Source: Candidatus Hermodarchaeota archaeon (lineage in GTDB: Archaea > Asgardarchaeota > Hermodarchaeia > Hermodarchaeales > Hermodarchaeaceae). Taken from it: a stretch of DNA of 5,527 nt. The translations under genes were made by a program, and so were the position numbers. Below, piece by piece: positions 1 through 5,527 of this stretch. The notes under the pieces were generated by a model. The model was not told the DNA's origin and searched no databases. It was given only the letters and a program-made list of their open reading frames with translations. Within the stretch, counting starts at the first letter, position 1. Each line of letters opens with the position of its first letter. The stretch lies in NCBI GenBank assembly GCA_016840595.1, contig JAEOSA010000140.1, positions 1 to 5,527 of the forward strand, read 5' to 3'.

Positions 1-822
1 GGACGGATGGGTGAAATCCTTGGTAATGCGTGTGTCATAGTAGACGCAGTCACAGTAAGAGTCGCCTGCGACGAGGGTGTGTTCCATGGTGAGTTTGAAG
101 TGCTTGTTGAACCCGCGAACACCTTCATAATCTCCATAACAACAAGTTAGAAACTTGAGTTCCTCATCAGGGATGTCTGCTAGCAGTGCATGATGGAGGC
201 AGGTGTCTCTTCGCATAATCAGTTTACCATCCTTGACCTCGCCTACATTACCTACAACTCCCCATTCTCCCATTTTAAGCAATATTTCTCTAAGTTCTTC
301 TAGAGTTTGGAACCGGTCGTCCAAGTCATCTATCCTGTTTCGCTGATAGTCTTTGATATGGTGTTTGAAAAGCTGAATGGCCTTTTCTCGTGGGAGGGTA
401 TCGGTCAAGACCTGGAGGTTAGTGTATACAGGAATGTACCTAGCACGCATGAAGGTTCGCAGGATAATTTTTACTTTCGCGGTTTTCCACTTCGTCTCTT
501 TAGCTAATTGCAGGAGTTGGAAGTTGTAATTGATAAAGAGTCTAGCTAGCTGAGAATGCTCTCCGAGGCGGGTCAACTTGGTAATGAGGGGGGAAACATC
601 AGAATCTTTTAATGCCAGATAATCACTTTTTACGAGCTGTTGGTATCGTACATCTAAGTTTGCTAGATATTCAACCAGTATGTCTGGCTGCTGAGCTTTT
701 ACTACTCCCAATAGATGGTCGAACCTTCCTAGACGGAGTACCGCAAATTCTAGCGGTTGATACTCCTCTATTTTTTCGTCCATGATCTCTGGGCGACATT
801 CTCCGATATGGGTGAATTTCAT
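1..822 (-). CDS. ATC hydrolase-like protein, 3' end cut by window edge
   Basis: The minus-strand frame is open from an ATG at 820-822 to the left edge, giving 274 codons without a stop; the C-terminus lies outside the window. An in-frame TGA 15 bases upstream limits the start to this ATG or a TTG two codons earlier. No clear ribosome binding site is visible. Residues 1-130 or so look helical and leucine-rich, and I do not recognise them. Residues 130-270 resemble the L-2-amino-thiazoline-4-carboxylic acid hydrolase family: a Cys at 208 (DTCLHHALL), the pair C227-C228 followed by GDYEG, and the closing motif AGDSYCDCVYYD at 252-263, comparable to the family's GDxYCDFRF. Characterised family members open the thiazoline ring in the bacterial conversion of ATC to cysteine, but most relatives are uncharacterised, so the substrate here is unknown. 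No signal peptide or membrane helix is seen, so it is probably cytoplasmic. The family call is moderately sure; the reaction is not. Confidence 0.68.
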   Translation of the reverse strand, partial: MKFTHIGECRPEIMDEKIEEYQPLEFAVLRLGRFDHLLGVVKAQQPDILVEYLANLDVRYQQLVKSDYLALKDSDVSPLITKLTRLGEHSQLARLFINYNFQLLQLAKETKWKTAKVKIILRTFMRARYIPVYTNLQVLTDTLPREKAIQLFKHHIKDYQRNRIDDLDDRFQTLEELREILLKMGEWGVVGNVGEVKDGKLIMRRDTCLHHALLADIPDEELKFLTCCYGDYEGVRGFNKHFKLTMEHTLVAGDSYCDCVYYDTRITKDFTHPS

Positions 823-840
823 CTTCAACCATCTTCATCG

Positions 841-880
841 ATTCTTAATTTTCTCATAGGATGAGAAAATTAGCAAGAAT
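841..880. repeat. 40-base imperfect palindrome / hairpin upstream of the ATC-hydrolase-like gene
   Basis: The arms 846-857 and 861-872 are perfect 12-base inverted complements (TAATTTTCTCAT and ATGAGAAAATTA) around a 3-base spacer. Alternatively, 11 inner pairs (847-857 with 861-871) continue outward as ATTCTT (841-846) with AAGAAT (875-880), leaving a 3-base bulge (AGC, 872-874). The element ends 18 bases before the start codon of the minus-strand gene at 822. It could therefore be a dimeric-regulator operator or a 5' leader hairpin. No T-tract follows on either strand, which argues against a bacterial-type terminator. Its function is inferred from position only. Confidence 0.6.
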
Positions 881-973
881 GAGACCATTCATCTGGAGAG
901 TCTAATAAGTCTTCAGAAAGGGGCGAAATTTGAGCTGAAGAAGCTGATTAGTACGAACTGTTCAATTCCTTAG

Positions 974-982
974 AATAATATA
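974..982 (+). promoter_or_regulatory. possible TATA box for the metallopeptidase gene
   Basis: AATAATATA lies 50 bases upstream of the ATG at 1033, inside the AT-rich stretch 971-1000. This position would give a leader of roughly 20-25 bases, long enough to include the GGTGA at 1015-1019. No clear BRE is visible. The same stretch forms a weak inverted repeat (AGAATAA at 972-978 with TTATTCT at 987-993). The call rests on composition and distance only. Confidence 0.25.
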
Positions 983-1032
983 GAGCTTATTCTGATAATA
1001 GCACATCATCTTTTGGTGAAGGTCAATAGACC

Positions 1033-2640
1033 ATGTTTGCTCCTGCAAAATCTCAACGTAGAATGAAACTAGTAGCCACCTTGTGTCTTCTAACTATTTT
1101 GGCTGCGGGAATCTTAATTCCAATTGGTGCTACCATATTAAATGAGCCTGAGTCTATTTTCCAGTATCACCAGAAGCGAAATGAAATAGACCTACAAAAA
1201 CAATCTAAACACTGTGATATTCTAAAACAACTTCAGTGGGAACAACAAAATCACACATTTCAACCTTCACAGGAAAAACAAGACCAGTCTCAGATAAGGA
1301 AATACCAAGACGTAGGCTATCAACGAAGTTTCTGGACATATGATTTCACTACTTCATTTTTCTATGAAATAAATTCAACATTGCTCGCCATTGGTGAGTA
1401 CAGCCTCGTTTTCATGGAAGATAGTTGCATAACTGAACTAGGAGAAATCGCTGCAATCGAGAAGACGGAGACCATACGCGATGAATTTGATAGCACGATC
1501 TATCCTAGAGTCACAGACCTTGCAGGACATCCCAATGGAACACTAGGGGATATTGATGGTGATCCTCGAATCATTATCTTGCTTTCTAGTAATCGCCATT
1601 ATTACTATTCAGAACGAAACGAGCTGCCATTTGATTATTCAAATCTGTGTGAGATGATTTACCTCCATTACAGGATTCCAGTGGTAAATGTCATTGCACA
1701 CGAATTTCATCATCTAATCTGGTTTAACAATGAATGGGATGAACACCATTTCATCATAGAGGCTTTAGCCCAATATGCCATGTATCATGCTGGCTATCTG
1801 GAATCCAATAATAATCTCGCTCCCCAGGTACCTTTCTATCTTCCTCATCCAGAGGACTCCCTTCTATATTGGAATATGTACAATGAAGGGGGAATGAATG
1901 CAGTCATTGATTACGGAGGTGGGTATTTGTTTGCCTTCTATATGGCTGAACAATATGGTGTTGAAATCCTCCGAAACCTGATAATGGAGCCTACAGATGG
2001 GCCACACGGGATTGAGACTGTTTTGCAAAGATCCGGCTATGATATCACATTCAATGAACTCTATTTGAATTGGATCACGACTTTAACGATTGATGAGCTA
2101 GGATTCAGCAACAACCTCTATGGCTTTGAGAATCTGGATGCTCGAATTACCAGCTTCTATCCTGTCGGTGTGTTACCCCTTCGGAATCATACAATTTCAC
2201 TCCGGTACTATGGTTTTCACATCCATAAACTCCAAGCCCCACCTGATGGTTTTACAGTCCAAATCAACAAATCTTCAAATCACACAATTGGAGTCTCCAT
2301 CGTTGCACACGATTCATATGGCTGGCACATCTACCAAAACCTACATGATGAGGAGGACACCATAATTACAGATAATTTCATTGGCAATCGGCCAGATGTA
2401 GCGTATATCATTGCCAGCTTCATGTCGAATCACACGCCAATAACAACCAACACTATTGGACTTGGACCTGTAACGGAGATCGACATTTCTATAATCCCAA
2501 CACACATAGAATGGGAAGGACCGGGGGATGTAATCATTCCTCTTTTAGCATTCTGTGGAGTCTGCCTTCTTATTGTCTTGGTGATTAGGATAAGGAAAAG
2601 GAAGCATTTTGAAGTAAAACATTTGCTAAACCCGGTTTAA
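1033..2640 (+). CDS. secreted, C-terminally membrane-anchored HExxH zinc metallopeptidase (gluzincin type, M30-like)
   Basis: This 535-residue protein starts with a basic n-region (KSQRRMK) and a hydrophobic stretch at 12-34, a signal peptide or N-terminal anchor. The catalytic centre is IAHEFHHLIWFN: H223 and H227 as zinc ligands and E224 as the base. E243 in IIEALAQYA is the likely third ligand, matching the NEGLAxY segment of gluzincins. Other family-like elements are GDIDGDPRIIILL (172-184), which resembles the DxDGxGxxxILL stretch before the active site in M30-type and related secreted peptidases, YGGGYLFAFYMAEQYG (294-309), and GIETVLQ...FNELYLNWITT (326-350). Residues 380-490 look like a beta-rich C-terminal domain. 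A membrane helix at about 499-520 is followed by RKRKHFEVKH, a stop-transfer tail, so the catalytic domain should face outside. Seven NxS/T sequons (N73, N114, N168, N385, N412, N416, N466) all lie in the ectodomain. GGTGA at 1015-1019 is a weak ribosome binding site, 13 bases upstream; Met11 is an alternative start. The substrate is unknown. Peptidase identity is strong; the exact family is less so. Confidence 0.85.
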   Translation: MFAPAKSQRRMKLVATLCLLTILAAGILIPIGATILNEPESIFQYHQKRNEIDLQKQSKHCDILKQLQWEQQNHTFQPSQEKQDQSQIRKYQDVGYQRSFWTYDFTTSFFYEINSTLLAIGEYSLVFMEDSCITELGEIAAIEKTETIRDEFDSTIYPRVTDLAGHPNGTLGDIDGDPRIIILLSSNRHYYYSERNELPFDYSNLCEMIYLHYRIPVVNVIAHEFHHLIWFNNEWDEHHFIIEALAQYAMYHAGYLESNNNLAPQVPFYLPHPEDSLLYWNMYNEGGMNAVIDYGGGYLFAFYMAEQYGVEILRNLIMEPTDGPHGIETVLQRSGYDITFNELYLNWITTLTIDELGFSNNLYGFENLDARITSFYPVGVLPLRNHTISLRYYGFHIHKLQAPPDGFTVQINKSSNHTIGVSIVAHDSYGWHIYQNLHDEEDTIITDNFIGNRPDVAYIIASFMSNHTPITTNTIGLGPVTEIDISIIPTHIEWEGPGDVIIPLLAFCGVCLLIVLVIRIRKRKHFEVKHLLNPV

Positions 2641-2776
2641 GTCAGAAGCAGATGACATAGTATGGTATTATTTAACTCACTATCCCAAGCCTTACTGAAC
2701 TTTCTATCTAAAGAGATATGGAATTTTGAAAATTGTCTCGTAAATCATACAAACCTTAAACTGCTAAATTTTTATA

Positions 2777-3355
2777 TCACCGTATTTTTCTGCCGCACAC
2801 TTTAGCAAGTTCTCTAGCCCAATTTCGAATCTCATTCCAATCACGTAAATCGTAAACGCCAGGCTCAACTTCTTTAAATCCGGTATTTTGAAGTCGCTCC
2901 TTAAAGGCTACTTCCATACCTTTTCGCGTGATGAAACCCATCTTGTTGTAGTTCAAGATGCCACCAAACAAACTCATCATTATAGGCTTGAGATGATACT
3001 TTGATACTTTGTCCTCCAAGGCAATTTTACGTGTCTTGGAAATTTCCTCTGTGTTCCCTTCTCTTACAGCAATTGGGTTCACAGAGGACACAAAGAGTGC
3101 CAGCTTCTTGTGTTCTAATTCTTTATGGAATCTCTTTAGAAAATCCTCTGCATGGCTATTCCATCTACAATTTGCCAGGCTACTCCCAACGATGACCAAA
3201 TCATACTCGGAGATATCTTTGACTTTTTCCTTCTGCGCATTGACAATATTTATGTCGAAATCCTTCTCTCGAAGTATTTTTGCAATCTCTTCAGAAGTTC
3301 CTTTAGTCGCACCAAAAGTGGTGCCATAAACAATCAACCCACGCTGCCTTTCCAT
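2777..3355 (-). CDS. flavodoxin-domain protein, HemG-like (menaquinone-dependent protoporphyrinogen oxidase family)
   Basis: This 192-residue soluble protein is close in length to E. coli HemG (about 180). Flavodoxin elements appear in order: a first beta strand and phosphate-binding loop at 7-24 (LIVYGTTFGATKGTSEEIA), a second strand and FMN loop at 53-65 (LVIVGSSLANCRW), a third strand with SSVNP at 90-94, and the late segment FGGILNYNKMGF at 130-141, equivalent to HemG's AGALRYPRY region. The C-terminus DWNEIRNWARELAK matches HemG's DWEQVANFAREIA. HemG oxidises protoporphyrinogen IX using FMN and quinone, but many archaeal homologues have no heme-gene context. No heme gene is seen here, so a general FMN electron-transfer or oxidoreductase role is equally possible. 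The start is well supported by GGGAGG 10 bases upstream of the ATG. It converges with the metallopeptidase gene, with 136 bases between stops. The fold is confident; the substrate is open. Confidence 0.82.
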   Translation of the reverse strand: MERQRGLIVYGTTFGATKGTSEEIAKILREKDFDINIVNAQKEKVKDISEYDLVIVGSSLANCRWNSHAEDFLKRFHKELEHKKLALFVSSVNPIAVREGNTEEISKTRKIALEDKVSKYHLKPIMMSLFGGILNYNKMGFITRKGMEVAFKERLQNTGFKEVEPGVYDLRDWNEIRNWARELAKVCGRKIR

Positions 3356-3365
3356 TTTACAGAAT

Positions 3366-3371
3366 CCTCCC
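3366..3371 (-). promoter_or_regulatory. strong ribosome binding site of the HemG-like gene
   Basis: On the minus strand GGGAGG (followed by ATT) lies 10 bases before the ATG at 3353-3355. It matches the archaeal anti-Shine-Dalgarno sequence and fixes the start of this gene. It is the strongest ribosome binding site in the window. Confidence 0.7.
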
Positions 3372-3648
3372 TTATCTCAGATTGTGCTTTTTATTATGTA
3401 TTCCTGAATTTTCTAATATTATGCTTTTGTTCTTAATGATAAATGAGATTAATGTCTTAGGGAATGACTGTTGAACCTAGATCGAAGATAGTTATCGGAA
3501 AGAGGCTAGCCATAAAGTGGCCGGTATTATTTTCACTGAAATGGTTCCCTGTTTATTATTTCTAGTTGGAGTTGCTATCTAAATGATTGAAGAACAACCA
3601 ACCCTCTGTATGGTAATGCAAAAAAGTGTTAGTGAATACAAAGTAATT

Positions 3649-3653
3649 GAGGA
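3649..3653 (+). promoter_or_regulatory. ribosome binding site of the tautomerase gene
   Basis: GAGGA ends 8 bases before the ATG at 3662, a normal archaeal Shine-Dalgarno spacing. It supports the Met-Pro start needed for an N-terminal catalytic proline. Confidence 0.65.
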
Positions 3654-3661
3654 ATTGAATT

Positions 3662-3868
3662 ATGCCAATTGTTCACGTCCATCTATGGAAAGGGTTCTCG
3701 GAAGAAAAGATCAATGAGATAATTGAAGGAGTCACGAATGTTTTTATAAAAATCGGTATCCCCTCACGTGCAGTAGAAGTAATTATTCATGAAATTCCTA
3801 AAACACATTGGGGAGTTGATGGTAAACCCGCAACGCAATCGTTGAAGGATTGGCAACCACCTGAATAA
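3662..3868 (+). CDS. 4-oxalocrotonate tautomerase family protein
   Basis: This 68-residue protein has the length and beta-alpha-beta pattern of the small tautomerases, which assemble as hexamers or related oligomers and interconvert enol and keto forms using an N-terminal proline as base. The start MPIVHVHLWKG gives Pro1 after Met removal and aligns with PIAQIHILEG of 4-OT. The second half, VEVIIHEIPKTHWGVDGKPA, aligns with [20 protein letters not shown], with Trp in place of the hydrophobic Phe50. The two arginines important in 4-OT are absent: the Arg11 position is Phe (KGFSEE), and the Arg39 position is Glu (AVEV) in an alignment one residue shorter. This argues against 4-oxalocrotonate itself as substrate, and the true substrate is unknown. 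It stands alone on its strand, with no catechol-degradation genes nearby. The family call is strong. Confidence 0.85.
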   Translation: MPIVHVHLWKGFSEEKINEIIEGVTNVFIKIGIPSRAVEVIIHEIPKTHWGVDGKPATQSLKDWQPPE

Positions 3869-3998
3869 CTCTTCAACTACTCATCGTATTTCTCTGATTC
3901 ATTACACCCTTCACAACGTGGTGATATTTCCTAAACAAATTAGCTTGTGTTCAACTAATGAAGATCCGATATGCTATTACTCACAAACTCAATCCTTC

Positions 3999-4139
3999 CT
4001 AAATTTTCTTCAGACCACATTTATCTGCGTTCCAGCAGCCATAGCCCGCTAAGTGTCCCCTAAAATGATGAGAATCAACAAAAGTTAGGTGTTCTAATCC
4101 GTAGGATATTATGCCACCGAGTCCTATTACAAAATAATC
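3999..4139 (-). pseudogene. start-less protein-like open frame, possible gene remnant
   Basis: The minus-strand frame between TAG at 4140-4142 and TAG at 3999-4001 encodes 46 residues with no ATG, GTG or TTG codon to begin it. The translation looks protein-like: a glycine-rich hydrophobic stretch (FVIGLGGIISYGLEH), then a His-rich segment (SHHFRGH), then GYGCWNADKCGLKK with two Cys six residues apart, ending naturally in a basic tail. It could be the 3' end of a decayed small membrane or metal-binding protein whose 5' part was lost where the gene at 4165 begins. It could equally be chance, since open frames of this length are common. I do not recognise the family. Confidence 0.22.
4126..4137 (+). 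promoter_or_regulatory. possible TATA element for the 4165 gene
   Basis: TTACAAAATAAT lies 27 bases upstream of the ATG at 4165. At this distance transcription would begin almost at the start codon, so the message could be leaderless, which fits the absence of a good Shine-Dalgarno sequence there (only TGGATGT at 4151-4157). GGATATTAT at 4104-4112 is an alternative TATA that would leave a short leader. Composition is the only evidence. Confidence 0.22.
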
Positions 4140-4164
4140 CTAGTTTGAACTGGATGTACGTGAA

Positions 4165-4668
4165 ATGGAAAGACGAACAAAACTATTGGTTGTGATAGTT
4201 TCTATCTTAATTGTGACCACAAGCCTTGTTGCAGCTGGAGCCTATATTTATGTCAACCAGCCTGATATAGTTTTGACTGGCAGTTTATACTTTAACGACT
4301 CAGGTGAACACCATGGTGGCTGGGAAGCTACTTGTCAATGGAATATCACCCTCGCAGTGAAAGCGGGTTCCGGAATACTAGTTGTCACACCAGAACCAGA
4401 TTTTATGAATGGTGAAATTCTACTCAAATGGAGTTATCACATCGGTGGATTCCAGATCACTGCGGAGCAAATCGTCATGACCATTGACGGACATCCAGTC
4501 GTCTTAGAATTTGTAGAAAATGATACAATATGGGATACATATCATAACCATTACATCCGTGCCAAACCTGATCTCTCACCAACCATTTTTCCAGGGTTAA
4601 TGAGTTCCTATTATGTCGAGTTACGTCTAGCAGATCCCCTTATAGAAACTGAAGAAGCTGTAATGTGA
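4165..4668 (+). CDS. N-terminally membrane-anchored extracytoplasmic protein of unknown function
   Basis: I do not recognise this 167-residue protein. It opens with MERRTK and one strong hydrophobic helix at about 7-29, so it is either a signal anchor with the rest outside or a cleaved signal peptide. The remaining 135 or so residues alternate polar and hydrophobic positions, as expected of a beta-sandwich-like domain, with short glycine and aspartate turns (TGSLYFNDSGEHHGGW at 38-53, GGFQITAEQIVMTIDGHPV at 94-112). There are three sequons: N44, N60 and N119. A single Cys (C57) rules out an internal disulfide. An in-frame TAG upstream makes ATG 4165 the only ATG start. There is no strong ribosome binding site. 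Its stop is 9 bases from the stop of the convergent Ntn hydrolase gene. It may be a small surface or binding domain protein; no function can be assigned. Confidence 0.72.
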   Translation: MERRTKLLVVIVSILIVTTSLVAAGAYIYVNQPDIVLTGSLYFNDSGEHHGGWEATCQWNITLAVKAGSGILVVTPEPDFMNGEILLKWSYHIGGFQITAEQIVMTIDGHPVVLEFVENDTIWDTYHNHYIRAKPDLSPTIFPGLMSSYYVELRLADPLIETEEAVM

Positions 4669-4677
4669 CACTCGCGT

Positions 4678-5527
4678 TCAACAAAGTCGTTCACCAAATA
4701 GGATACTACTATTCTGTCGCTTGACTTTTTTCTTGTACAAATAGACTCCTATGGCCACACCAATGATGCATGAAGTAGATACGACTACAATTACTACGGG
4801 AAGAACCGGATTGGAAGGAGAAGAGTAGAAACTCTCATCTATCCTGACAGATTTTATTAAGAGATTTCCCTCTACACCGGTCATGTAGCTTATATCCAAC
4901 AGCTTGAATGACCACCATTGAGCTAATTCAGCTAATAGATCAATTTTCTTTTGTTGCTGATAGTTTTCTCCATAATTAAGATAGAGAGCAAGATTCACTG
5001 GATCAAAGATGTTGCTATAGAGCGTATGACACATACCCTCCAAATGGACAGCGTAAAGAAGGTCTGCGCACGCTTGAACGGTGAGATCGTCTTCAGTTTC
5101 AATTTGGCTTAACATTTGTTCTGCGGTTTGATAGCGATAACAAGGGTAATCATATGCATTACTTGAGTCATTAAGATTGAAATTTGTGGAGATGAGGAAA
5201 TTTCCAATTTTCCTAGTGAATGCCCATCTATTCGTGGACGGATCAGCACTCAATACTACTGCGTCTCCTGAAGCATCAGCATAATGGAGTTGTCCCCCCA
5301 TTGAAGTATTCCACTTGTAGGTCTTGTACCATTCTATGACCTCTTCTACATTCCTACAGTCCCATAATGTTGGATGGATATAGCATGTGTTATTTGTCCA
5401 AAATTCTAAACCATTCGGATTATCATACAGGTCTACGCCGGGGAGCCCATTAATATCAAATATGAGGCCGTGTTCATTCATTCCCCCGCAAGGATTGAAA
5501 TACAGTTCATCGTTCCCTTCTACAGTA
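4678..5527 (-). CDS. Ntn-type linear amide C-N hydrolase with C-terminal membrane anchor, 5' end cut by window edge
   Basis: An ATG exists at 5479-5481, but the frame runs open to the right edge and the upstream residues (VEGNDELYFNPCGG) continue the family pattern, so that Met is internal. The visible part is 282 residues. GGMNEHGLIFDINGLP (14-29) matches the GGMNExGLxxD segment of the choloylglycine hydrolase / acyl-CoA:6-APA acyltransferase-like superfamily. YADASGDAVVL (82-92) fits the DasGdxxVi strand, and FLISTNFN (110-117) fits the conserved Asn loop. TLYSNIFDPVNLALYLNYG (168-186) fits the late strands. The catalytic N-terminal Cys and any signal peptide lie beyond the window. Members cleave non-peptide amide bonds such as acyl-amino acids, bile-salt conjugates or beta-lactam side chains; the substrate here is unknown. 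A membrane helix at about 242-264 followed by KKKVKR anchors it, with the enzyme outside. Ectodomain sequons are N45, N73 and N119. The superfamily is fairly sure, the subfamily not. Confidence 0.75.
   Translation of the reverse strand, partial: TVEGNDELYFNPCGGMNEHGLIFDINGLPGVDLYDNPNGLEFWTNNTCYIHPTLWDCRNVEEVIEWYKTYKWNTSMGGQLHYADASGDAVVLSADPSTNRWAFTRKIGNFLISTNFNLNDSSNAYDYPCYRYQTAEQMLSQIETEDDLTVQACADLLYAVHLEGMCHTLYSNIFDPVNLALYLNYGENYQQQKKIDLLAELAQWWSFKLLDISYMTGVEGNLLIKSVRIDESFYSSPSNPVLPVVIVVVSTSCIIGVAIGVYLYKKKVKRQNSSILFGERLC

Larger units (their letters stand above)
3356..3661. other. 306-base divergent intergenic region
   Basis: This spacer separates the minus-strand HemG-like gene from the plus-strand tautomerase gene and must hold both promoters. 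On the minus strand, AATATTA-type sequence at about 3414-3424, preceded by AAAAGC, is a plausible BRE/TATA for the HemG-like gene and would give a leader of about 35 bases. On the plus strand, TTTATTATTT at 3552-3561 is a weak TATA candidate for the tautomerase gene. Short open frames at 3464 (33 codons) and 3583 (44 codons) have no coding signal that I trust. No RNA gene or long repeat is seen. Confidence 0.4.
3869..4164. other. 296-base intergenic region
   Basis: This spacer lies between the tautomerase gene and the next plus-strand gene. Its right part holds AT-rich promoter-like sequence for the gene at 4165 and, on the minus strand, the start-less frame at 3999-4139. The left part (3869-3998) shows no tRNA, repeat or convincing ORF. 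A pyrimidine-rich run just after the tautomerase stop (CTCTTCAACTACTCATC, from 3869) might help termination, but it lacks a clear oligo-T tract. Confidence 0.4.

Noticed and set aside
307..507. 66-codon plus-strand ORF
   Set aside because: It lies entirely antisense to the ATC-hydrolase-like gene, which has recognisable family motifs and runs open through 1-822.
910..941. 7-base inverted repeat TCTTCAG / CTGAAGA with an 18-base loop
   Set aside because: The arms are too short and the loop too long to stand out from background.
2120..2365. 81-codon plus-strand ORF inside the metallopeptidase gene
   Set aside because: It is an out-of-frame shadow of a well-supported coding region, with no ribosome binding site and no recognisable motif.
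2721..2740. AATTTTGAAAATT small palindrome between the convergent stops
   Set aside because: Its 6-base AT-only arms are expected by chance in AT-rich spacer, and no T-tract makes it a convincing terminator.
3001..3436. Three plus-strand ORFs opposite the HemG-like gene
   Set aside because: They are antisense shadows of a flavodoxin gene that has a strong ribosome binding site and clear motifs.
3464..3565. 33-codon plus-strand ORF beginning MTVEPRSK
   Set aside because: It is short, has no properly spaced ribosome binding site, and its composition gives no sign of selection.
3583..3717. 44-codon plus-strand ORF overlapping the tautomerase start
   Set aside because: It overlaps the well-supported tautomerase gene out of frame, has no ribosome binding site, and ends within that gene.
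4021..4080. tRNA-like impression from the GC-richer patch CCAGCAGCCATAGCCCGC
   Set aside because: No cloverleaf arms or T-loop motif could be assembled on either strand.

Overview
The window reads as archaeal chromosome, most likely from an Asgard-type lineage; a Thorarchaeia-like genome is my best guess. The lineage is an inference from style, because no marker gene is present. Supporting signs are archaeal ribosome binding sites (GGGAGG, GAGGA, GGTGA), AT-rich TATA-like elements upstream of genes, and several surface proteins. Those proteins have a single membrane helix, a short basic cytoplasmic tail where the anchor is C-terminal, and many N-glycosylation sequons. There are no rRNA or tRNA genes, CRISPR arrays, insertion sequences or phage genes.

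Layout. Positions 1-822 (minus) hold a gene cut by the left edge. It encodes a soluble protein whose C-terminal part resembles the L-2-amino-thiazoline-4-carboxylic acid (ATC) hydrolase family. A 210-base divergent spacer follows and contains a 40-base imperfect palindrome at 841-880, close to that gene's start. Positions 1033-2640 (plus) encode a secreted, C-terminally anchored HExxH zinc metallopeptidase. It converges on 2777-3355 (minus), a HemG-like flavodoxin-domain protein. A 306-base divergent spacer leads to 3662-3868 (plus), a 4-oxalocrotonate tautomerase family protein. A 296-base spacer carries a start-less, protein-like open frame on the minus strand (3999-4139). Positions 4165-4668 (plus) encode an N-terminally anchored extracytoplasmic protein of unknown function. 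It converges, with 9 bases between stops, on 4678-5527 (minus), the C-terminal part of an Ntn-type linear amide C-N hydrolase with a C-terminal membrane anchor. The right edge cuts that gene.

How they fit together. No operon is evident, since neighbouring genes are divergent, convergent or separated by long spacers. Three of the six main genes encode cell-surface proteins: a peptidase, an amide hydrolase and an unknown ectodomain. This suits an organism that processes peptides or amides outside the membrane. The other three are small-molecule or redox enzymes. I see no convincing undescribed multi-gene system. The items most worth a second look are the palindrome beside the ATC-hydrolase-like gene, the tautomerase lacking the usual active-site arginines, the start-less frame at 3999-4139, and the shared anchoring of the surface hydrolases.
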